Part shown: positions 8,944 to 15,214 of the stretch, piece after piece | Layout: each line of letters begins with the position of its first letter | Numbering within the stretch: position 1 is the stretch's first letter | NCBI GenBank assembly: GCA_025677825.1 | Contig: JAIXMO010000132.1 | Span: 1-15,214, forward strand | DNA: 15,214 bases | Source: Helicostylum pulchrum | Lineage: Eukaryota > Mucoromycota > Mucoromycetes > Mucorales > Mucoraceae | Direction: 5' to 3' | The notes under the pieces: generated by a model | Seen by the model: only the letters and a program-made list of their open reading frames with translations | What the model was told of the DNA's origin: nothing | Database searches by the model: none | Position numbers and translations under genes: made by a program

Positions 8944-9790
8944 TATATGTCAAACTTTTTAGAAAGCATCCACGCACCTTCCTTGATAAGAGAAATGGGC
9001 GAAGGTTTTTTATCAAAAGACCAGCTTGATGTTCTTGGCGCAACTGCAATCTCTTCTTCTTCCTACATACCAGTGAATTATCAAGCCCGTATCAGATTTT
9101 ACAATTTGTCCTCCTATGAATTCACAAGAAATGATGGTGTTGTAACTGGCTCAGAAGATTTATATTGTAAGGACAAAGCAGCTAATTTCAAACTAATTAA
9201 GAACTCTGATATGGATGCTGATCACCTCAAACTACTACTTGAATATTACTCCATCTGCTACCCTCATCAAACCTTTACAACCTTTTTTCACTTGTCGAAT
9301 TTATCTCCCTATTCAACTTCAAAAGTTCCAATTTTGGTCGACCGCAGTATTAAAGTATCCAAGACATTTCAATCCGATGTTATCTATAGTAGTCGCTTGG
9401 CACGATCAATGAAAGGTGCATACATACAAGCATTTTTTAAAGGACCTTGCGTAAATGATTCTGTTGCAAGTTATTACGGTGAGGTACAATACTTTTTTCA
9501 GCACTCCCTGACGCTCGAAAAAAAGAATACACCACATACGTTTGCTTTTGTAAGATGGTTTCGTCGATTCAGCCTCAACTCCAGTAATTATGACGAAACG
9601 AGCATTGAGTTCTGTAAAGGCTTTGAAGACTGGAATGCTCATTGTATTTTGCCGGTTCATCGAATTTATAGCCCTATCACTGTTGCCTGCACTAAAGATA
9701 ACTCTACTAATCCAAAGGTTCCTCTTGGCTGTATCGTAATAATCCCTCAAGAAAAAAAACTTTTTGTCTAAACCATTTCATACATGTATT

Positions 9791-9796
9791 AATAAA
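9791..9796 (+). terminator. Poly(A) signal of the Tnp2-like gene
   Basis: AATAAA lies 20 bp after the stop at 9769-9771. It sits in the 271-bp gap before the 3' end of the convergent coiled-coil gene. Confidence 0.5.
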
Positions 9797-9968
9797 TATT
9801 TTTATCCCATTCCAAAAAAAAAGTTTCATTCATCGATACCTTGTTATTGTCCAAAAAAAAGGGGCGGGGTGTTAAGGCTGCGTATTTAACGCGTTTATTG
9901 AAAGAGGAAGGAAACAATATGGTGAAAACGATGTAGAAAAAAAAATAGATGTTGACCAAGATGATTCC

Positions 9969-10014
9969 GAAAAAAAAGGAAAAGGAAAAAGGGAGGAAAG
10001 GAAGGAAAAAAAAG
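9969..10014 (+). repeat. 46-nt uninterrupted polypurine tract
   Basis: All 46 bases are A or G, arranged as A runs separated by GG and GGG. The tract lies between the convergent 3' ends of the Tnp2-like gene and the coiled-coil gene. Such a tract could form triplex DNA or slow polymerases, but no function is shown. Confidence 0.75.
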
Positions 10015-11311
10015 CTTTGTTACGCAGGCTAAAAAAAACGCACTATTTATTTATTTGTACAAAAAAGAAATATTTTATGCTTTCGACCATGCAGGGGGCT
10101 TGATCCAAATATTGATTTTTTATTTCAATTGTCTTGGTTCTTCCTTTCATTCTGAGCTCTTTTTCTTTTTTGGCATTTTTTCGAATTTGAAGATCAAATT
10201 CGTCAAACTTTTCGAATGCTTCGATACCCTTTAAAACAAATAATAGTTAGTGTTTATATCTAAACAATATTCATGAATATAACTATCTACCTTTCTTGAA
10301 CGCCAAGACGGACGAATTACTTTTAATTTTATACTTTTTTCTACCTCTCCTGCTTCCGTATCGGTACTCTCCTCGTCACTTTGCAATTGTTCCAATGCAA
10401 GATTAAAAACATCATTACCGAAAAGAGTTTTCATTTCGGACCCGAAAACGGAATGTGCCATTACTTTCTTTCTGTGTTTAAGCTTCTATATTTTAAAAAA
10501 AAGTAAGTTCAAGTGACAGGAATTGTTTCATACTACATAATTGACTTACGGTGACACGTCTGCCTTTTCTAACGTTAAGCTTCTTCTTGGCAGCCTTTTT
10601 TTCTTCCGATTCAGGTAGATTTGCTTTCTGTCTGTGAAAAACGAGCACAACTTTAGCTTTTATCTCTCTATATGATACAATACTGTTCCACGTCTTATTA
10701 GTGATATTTTCAATCTGTGATCCGACATAAGCAATAACATTATTGGTTACAGTTTCATTATTAGTGTCGGTTAAAGGCTTTGTATAATCCCACACCAGGT
10801 TCTCTGGAGCACCCTTCTGATTATCCAAAGAGGTACGGATCCACCCCTATTTCTAAAGTTAGTTTGAAATATGCTATAAAATTTATTAAAATAATTACTT
10901 ACAGAAAGCATGTTATACATAGCTGTTCCTGGTCGAAAAAGTGTGCTATCGGACTGGCAAGTTACAAGCTCCCTTGGTTCAGACGATCCTTCAATTTTGC
11001 TTAAGATAATGTCCAACTTGGACTCAATTCTCTCCAGACGGTCAATCCTAGATTCAATTCTATCGAAACGGTCTTCAAAGCGTGATATCTTCGCGTCCAG
11101 TTTTTTTAAATCGCTCTTTATACTGTCCCAGGTATTACTAGCTCCAGTCGCAAAAAAGCTTCTTGATAATGCAGCAGTCATATCCGAGTCATTGGACACT
11201 CTCGAAAGTGATATAGATGGTGCCAAGACAGAAAACGATTGTTGGGTGTCTATGGACATGTCTTCACGAGAAGCGGAATTGGCAGATGACACTGAGCTAC
11301 TTCGGCTTCTA

Positions 11312-11343
11312 CAGTGGTTACATAAATTGACCCACAAAACTTG
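11312..11343 (+). repeat. Left terminal inverted repeat, DD35E element
   Basis: This 32-bp end pairs inversely with 12871-12902 with one mismatch. Beyond it a shared TTTTTAA continues the similarity for a few bases. Confidence 0.9.
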
Positions 11344-11677
11344 CTTTTTAAATGTTTCCGCGAATAATGGTACTAGCTATACAAGTCATATATCAGAAAA
11401 GGCAGACGAGGCTGAATTTTAATTTAAGTAAAATTTTAATTGATTTTTATGACGTAATCATTATGTAAGAAAAATAAAGTGATTCCGAATTTTTTTAATT
11501 TTCCGCATTATTTAAATATTAAATCATTTACAGCTGGCTTGTAGTTGTATCAAAAATACATTAATGCTATCAGAATATTTAAACCTTTCTCCATCTCATG
11601 ATATAAATACCGTCAAAATTTTCGAAACTTCCCATGTTACTATCACTCTCCAAACTTAACGGCTTTTTAAAAATACT

Positions 11678-12700
11678 ATGCCTTATAAACTTAGCCAAAG
11701 TAAACGTGATGACGTCAATTCTCTTATTTTGAATGGTGAGCCCACTGTCAACATTATAAAACTTACAGGAGTTTCAAAGTCACATGTAAACAGGCTGAGA
11801 TCAAGCATTATTCCAAAAAATATTCGACATCATGCCGGAAGACCCAGCATTGTGAAACAATTTACTAAAACAGTTATACGTTTGAAACATCGATCTGGTT
11901 CCTTACAGTCCGCTCGTGATGTTCATAAATACTCATGTAGTGTTGGTTATTCAATTAGCTATAATGCCATTCGAAAAATCATTAAAGACCTAGGTTTTAG
12001 GTGTCGATTTAAGTATTCAACTGCCGCCATTGTTATAACGCATATGAAAAAACGTTATAAATGGGCAAAAGAACATCGTGACTGGACAGTAGAGGACTGG
12101 AAGAAGGTTGTGTTCTCAGACGAAACCAAGCTAAACATCTGGGGATCGGATGGTGCCAAGTATACGTACGTCTTGAAAGGTGCAAAACTTAGGCCGTTCA
12201 ACTTCAAAAGTAAAAAACAGGGTGGTGGTGTATCAATAATGATCTGGGGTTGTATGACAGCATTTGGACCAGGTTATGCATGTCGTTTACTTGAAAAATC
12301 TACGAAATCTGGCCTCTATCAACATGTTTTACGGACGTCATATATCGATACATTGGGATACTATGGTCTTACCCATAGTGATGTCGTATTTCAACAGGAC
12401 GGTGCCACATGCCATACTTCAAACACTAGTAAATATTGGATGGATAATCAAGACATAAATTACATCAAAGACTGGCCGCCATGTAGCCCAGATCTTAATC
12501 CGATTGAGCACCTCTGGCATCATGTAAAGAAAAGACTAGATTGTTATCCGCTTAAGCCTAAAAATGTCGAAGAATTATGGCAGAGATTTGGCTATGAATG
12601 GAATAGATTTACCAAGGATGATATGGATAATTATTACAATAATTATCATAAAAGAATTGAAGCTGTTATCAATGCTAGAGGTGGATATACAACATATTGA
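11678..12700 (+). CDS. Tc1/mariner-family transposase, intact (340 aa)
   Basis: One uninterrupted frame of 340 residues, close to the usual length of Tc1 transposases. Residues 1-60 form the first helix-turn-helix (SKRDDVNSLIL, GVSKSHVNRLR), followed by the AT-hook-like linker GRPS at 54-57. A second DNA-binding part spans about 60-110. The catalytic core has D148 in VVFSDETKLNIWGSDG, the GGGVSIMIWGC block, D241 in FQQDGATCHTS and E277 in SPDLNPIEHLW. There are 35 residues between D241 and E277, so this is DD35E rather than the DD34E of Tc1 itself. The enzyme would bind the flanking inverted repeats and move the element by cut and paste into TA sites. No stop or frameshift is present. The ATG at 11678 is the first in frame and follows a TATA-like box by about 70 bp. 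Confidence 0.95.
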   Translation: MPYKLSQSKRDDVNSLILNGEPTVNIIKLTGVSKSHVNRLRSSIIPKNIRHHAGRPSIVKQFTKTVIRLKHRSGSLQSARDVHKYSCSVGYSISYNAIRKIIKDLGFRCRFKYSTAAIVITHMKKRYKWAKEHRDWTVEDWKKVVFSDETKLNIWGSDGAKYTYVLKGAKLRPFNFKSKKQGGGVSIMIWGCMTAFGPGYACRLLEKSTKSGLYQHVLRTSYIDTLGYYGLTHSDVVFQQDGATCHTSNTSKYWMDNQDINYIKDWPPCSPDLNPIEHLWHHVKKRLDCYPLKPKNVEELWQRFGYEWNRFTKDDMDNYYNNYHKRIEAVINARGGYTTY

Positions 12701-12724
12701 TTTCGTGACATTTCTCTTTTTTTT

Positions 12725-12730
12725 AATAAA
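12725..12730 (+). terminator. Poly(A) signal of the DD35E transposase gene
   Basis: AATAAA lies 24 bp after the stop codon, inside the element and before its right inverted repeat. Confidence 0.5.
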
Positions 12731-12870
12731 ATTTCGTTTTTTTTCTAATTCTAATCGAATCTCCGATTTAAACCCAAATAAGCTACAGGATATGATGCAG
12801 AATTTACATACGTATATTACTCTCAAATTTGGGCTTTCTAGCTTTATCCATTTAAAACCTACGTTAAAAA

Positions 12871-12902
12871 CAAGTTTTGTGGGTCAATTTATGTACCCAC
12901 TG
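12871..12902 (-). repeat. Right terminal inverted repeat, DD35E element
   Basis: Inverted partner of 11312-11343, 31 of 32 bases matching. It ends CCCACTG next to TA. Confidence 0.9.
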
Positions 12903-13017
12903 TAGTTCTACTGGAGATCAAAGAGTTGTTAAGGCGAGAATGGTTTTGCATTGTAAAATAATATCAGATATAGATGTAAAGAGATATGTAAAGGAAAAAA
13001 TAAATCGACTTTGACAT

Positions 13018-13029
13018 CCATATATATAC
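13018..13029 (-). promoter_or_regulatory. TATA-like box of the minus-strand coiled-coil gene
   Basis: An alternating TA tract (AGTATATATATG on the minus strand) lies about 70 bp upstream of the ATG at 12951. This matches the promoter spacing of the other genes here. It supports 12951 as the original start, outside the inserted element. Confidence 0.35.
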
Positions 13030-14737
13030 TTTTTCAATAATTAGCCCGGTATATTTTTTTTATTAGGCAAAATCTTATAATTCGTATAATAGCTCTACGT
13101 ATTTCTTTTTTAAGATATTCTACCGGTGCTCGTGTTAAAGTTTTTAATGTACAAGTGGGCATGGTTCTTTTTTTAGAAATGTTTTATTTGATCAGATGTA
13201 TTTGTTTTTATATGATAACGACAGGTCCTTTTTTTTTTCATGGAAGAATAAAAGAGGGGGAAAAAAAATCCCTCCTTTTTTCCTTTTTTCTTTTTTTTTT
13301 ACTTTACTTTCAAACAATACTTTAAGACTTTTTTCTTAAAAAAAACATTAGTGATGGTAAGATATAAATTAATTTATCAAATTGTTTCTAATGTTATTGC
13401 TTCTATATATTTTTAGTCTCAAAGAGCTATAATGTTATGATTTAACTATTCTTTTGAGGGTAAGATCGCTATACACATATGCCATGCCAATATAACTGAC
13501 AATTACTTAGTTTTTTATGTAGTTACTTGGGTAAATCGTATTTCTGGTCGAAAGGTATACTATAGAAATATTATTTAAGACTTTGAACTTATTTTAACGA
13601 TTTTTATTAGTTAGACCTTTTTCAAACTGATTCTTGCTATTTATTGTTCTTATTTTAAGTTGCCACTTGATATTTCAGTTCGCAAGAAGAATATACCTAC
13701 ACGGACAGGTACAGTATAAAGAAAGTTCTATTCATATAGTAATATATGTACACATATAAAAACAGATGTAGCTTTTTTTTAAAAATAAAATAATTTATCC
13801 TGCTTTAACTTTTACTACCAAATTTAAAATCATTTAACACTATCGTTTCGTATATATCCTGTTTTATTTCGTTTTATGTCCCTTTTTTTTGTCTTTTTTT
13901 TCTTTTTTATGTCGGTTTTGATACGTCGATTGGTATAAATCAATTCAGATATATCAATAAATATGAAAATATTCCTTTTTTTTTCGCTCCGAAAGACGTA
14001 TTTACATATAGTCATGCATATATTGAGTGTATTGCATTGGCTAAAAAAATTAATATACATGCAAGCATCACGCAATGTGACAAAGCAAGCATTACATACA
14101 AATAGTGTGATGTGATGCACAAAATTAAAAATAAATAAAAAAATGCATGCGCAAAAAAAAAAGAAAAAAGAGATACATGCATATTTTTACTTTTTCGAAA
14201 AACGAACTATTGGTAGAAATAGTGCTCCACTCGGTAGGAAAATTACAAAAAATAAAAACTGCATTTTTGTCAATAGTCATACCAAGAGTTTATCGAAAGT
14301 GTTCCACTTGATAGACTCCTGATACGACTTTTGAATGACGATAGTTGTCTTTAAACACTGTGTTATTTAGTTTATTAATCTACTAAGATCTAAACAACAA
14401 CTTTAGTATAGAAAGTTTATCCATTTCATCCATCTTAGAATCAAAAAGGTACAAATATATTACTGATATCAAAGATATTTTACAAGACTCGAAGGATGTC
14501 CTGACCGACACCTTTGAATATAAATACCACATGAATTTACCTATTAAATAAAGCTGATCTCATTTTTTACTTATATTTTATATTCTATATTTTCAGTTTC
14601 TCAAAAACTCTTAAAAAAGATCCCTTGAATTATATTCTTTTTATAATAATTCTCTGTAAACTATTCTCTTTTATTTTATTCTTTTAAGTATTATATCTTC
14701 TATATAATACTCTTTCTGAGTTGGACAACTATAAACC
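13030..14737. other. AT-rich region without recognised genes
   Basis: About 1.7 kb with many T and A runs and no acceptable coding frame. A reverse frame at 13830-14120 is mostly Lys and Ile from homopolymers. A short hairpin-like block (GAGGGGG, A-run, CCCTCC) lies near 13254-13276. A TATAAATA (about 14519) followed by AATAAA (about 14547) recalls promoter or LTR signals, but no LTR ends were found. Confidence 0.4.
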
Positions 14738-14935
14738 TGGTGCTCACTTTCTCTCTGAACTTATAAGTTAATCTCTATTACCTTATACCTCATTTTATCT
14801 CTATCCTACAAAAAACTATTTCTCCATTTGTAACACGTGGTGCTCACTTTCTCTCTGAACTTATAAGTTAATCTCTATTACCTTATACCTCATTTTATCT
14901 CTATCCTACAAATAACTATTTCTCCATTTGTAACA
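14738..14935. repeat. 100-bp tandem duplication
   Basis: Unit 1 (14738-14837) and unit 2 (14838-14935) both start TGGTGCTCAC and run to TTTGTAACA. One substitution is seen inside (AAAAAACT against AAATAACT), and the last two bases differ. Such identity indicates a recent duplication. No coding potential is seen. Confidence 0.88.
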
Positions 14936-14985
14936 TTGTAATAAATCATCTTTTATTCCCGTAAATAACAGTTCCAATAATATGT

Positions 14986-15010
14986 CACAGCTAAAATTGA
15001 ATAAGCTGTG
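14986..15010. repeat. Short inverted repeat
   Basis: CACAGCT (14986-14992) and AGCTGTG (15004-15010) form a perfect 7-bp stem with an 11-base AT-rich loop. It may be chance in AT-rich DNA. No gene lies nearby. Confidence 0.35.
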
Positions 15011-15214
15011 TACTACTTTAAATTAGATATAAATTACCCTAAAATACAAACTCAATAAAGGACCACCTTTTTACTACTATACATCTATTGCTATAAGTCT
15101 CATCTATTAAAATAACTCTGACAAATACTTCCATAGTCGTACGTTAGATACTTAGAAAGACTACGACAAGGTTCTCAGACACAAGTGTAACCTAAATTAT
15201 ATTATAAATATTAA

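Larger units (their letters stand above)
4356..9771 (+). pseudogene. Tnp2/CMC (CACTA-like) transposase gene, split by a solo LTR and a Tc1 relic
   Basis: Exons are 4356-4515, 4571-4696, 4750-4923, 4988-5587, 5660-6335 and 6394-6403. The last continues at 6830-7299 after the LTR and at 8946-9771 after the Tc1 element. Leaving out introns and insertions gives 1014 codons with no stop. The N-terminus has a Cys-rich motif (CYCFEC, then C and H). An acidic linker follows, then a four-Cys knuckle (CPKC at about 230-233, plus C254 and C265). The DDE triad is readable: D354 in DGFQPF, D450 in ADIPMQ and E717 in LERMNG. Between the second Asp and the Glu lie CxxC (469-472) and DYLH (549-552), the arrangement expected of CMC transposases. 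The C-terminal part (GEVQYFF, RWFRRF, LPVHRI) resembles fungal Tnp2 proteins. The enzyme would cut and paste DNA in the nucleus. The first intron (4516-4570) is uncertain: a one-base slip in the A run at 4540-4543 could also explain the frame change. As it stands the gene cannot give a full product. Confidence 0.8.
11312..12902 (+). mobile_element. Tc1/mariner (DD35E) transposon, apparently complete
   Basis: This 1591-bp element is bounded by TA at 11310-11311 and 12903-12904. The terminal inverted repeats, 11312-11343 and 12871-12902, begin CAGTGG and match at 31 of 32 bases (T against G at position 7). It carries a single intact transposase gene with a TATA-like box (ATATAAATA, about 11600-11608) and an AATAAA at 12725-12730. 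Near-identical ends and an undamaged gene point to a young and possibly autonomous copy. It lies in the first exon of a minus-strand gene. Confidence 0.92.
10043..12951 (-). pseudogene. Coiled-coil accessory-type gene, first exon split by an intact Tc1/mariner element
   Basis: Read on the minus strand, the ATG is at 12951-12949. Exon 1 runs from 12951 to the insertion target TA (12904-12903) and resumes at 11309-10903. Exons 2-4 are 10846-10550, 10485-10291 and 10228-10043. All three introns (56, 64 and 62 bp; donors GTAAGT, GTAAGT and GTAGAT) are phase 0. Omitting the element gives 378 codons, stop TAG at 10045-10043. The N-terminus is Ser/Arg-rich, and residues about 78-123 form a heptad coiled coil (KSDLKKLDAKISRFEDRF and on). 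Exon 2 ends with a Lys/Arg-rich segment, a likely nuclear signal. Exon 3 has an acidic SDEESTDTEAGE stretch, then IRPSWRSRK. The C-terminus is again basic. I recognise no enzyme domain. Coiled coil plus nuclear signals next to, and convergent with, a Tnp2 transposase suggest a DNA-binding accessory protein, which is inference. Starts inside the element's left end (for example a TTG at 11337) are artefacts of the insertion. Confidence 0.72.

Noticed and set aside
9406..9750. A 114-codon minus-strand frame
   Set aside because: Antisense shadow of the conserved C-terminal part of the Tnp2-like protein, with no motif of its own.
11257..11337. Start of the coiled-coil gene at a TTG at 11337 or the ATG at 11259
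   Set aside because: The TTG is inside the transposon end. An ATG at 12951 is in frame once the element is left out, and it has a TATA-like box upstream.
10910..11422. A 170-codon plus-strand frame
   Set aside because: It lies antisense to the coiled-coil exon and runs through the left inverted repeat of the Tc1 element. The minus-strand reading has splice sites, a coiled coil and continuity across the insertion.
13830..14120. A 96-codon minus-strand frame
   Set aside because: Its composition is set by homopolymer runs (Lys-rich), and it shows no domain, splice structure or neighbouring support.
14738..14747. Retrotransposon primer-binding site at TGGTGCTCAC
   Set aside because: The preceding bases do not end in CA as an LTR should, no matching tRNA end was recognised and no gag frame follows; kept only as a possibility.
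1..15214. tRNA, rRNA or CRISPR features
   Set aside because: No cloverleaf, conserved rRNA block or regularly spaced repeat-spacer array was seen in reading the window.

Overview
The window is eukaryotic, strongly AT-rich DNA with many A/T homopolymer runs. It carries short GT-AG introns of about 47-79 bp and no bacterial signals. Its Tnp2-type transposases and Tc1/mariner elements suggest an early-diverging fungus, most likely Mucoromycota. That assignment is inference from gene style and families, not from a marker gene. The window reads as a nest of transposable elements rather than a set of housekeeping genes.

Layout, left to right. A spliced gene on the minus strand (1-626, running off the left edge) begins with a C2H2 zinc finger and looks like the N-terminus of a transposase. 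Divergent from it is an intact four-exon gene of unknown function (1376-2425) with an N-terminal coiled coil and a basic C-terminus. A non-coding stretch of about 1.9 kb follows. It holds an 18-bp minisatellite, a family of diverged GGTA-centred repeats, a 46-bp tandem repeat and a cluster of TGTTACCAT-type motifs. Next come a promoter and a large Tnp2/CMC (CACTA-like) transposase gene (4356-9771).

The Tnp2 gene is broken by two precise insertions. One is a 421-bp solo LTR (6404-6824) with a 5-bp CCGTC target duplication. The other is a 1644-bp Tc1/mariner-type element (7300-8943) flanked by TA, with perfect 27-bp inverted ends but a dead transposase. Leaving out the introns and both insertions gives one continuous frame of 1014 codons.

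Convergent with the Tnp2 gene is a second coiled-coil gene on the minus strand (10043-12951). Its first exon is split 16 codons after the ATG by a third insertion, a 1591-bp Tc1/mariner element (11312-12902). That element has 31/32 matching inverted ends, TA duplications and an intact 340-aa transposase with D148, D241 and E277, a DD35E spacing. It may be able to move. The right end of the window (12952-15214) has no supported gene; it holds AT-rich spacer and a near-perfect 100-bp tandem duplication.

How the parts may fit together (inference): the Tnp2 transposase and the coiled-coil gene convergent with it look like the two genes of one CACTA-like transposon (transposase plus accessory protein). 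The left zinc-finger gene and the 276-aa coiled-coil gene may be a second pair of the same general kind. The clustered TGTTACCAT motifs upstream of the Tnp2 gene resemble the subterminal binding-site arrays of CACTA elements. The outer ends of these putative elements were not found by eye.
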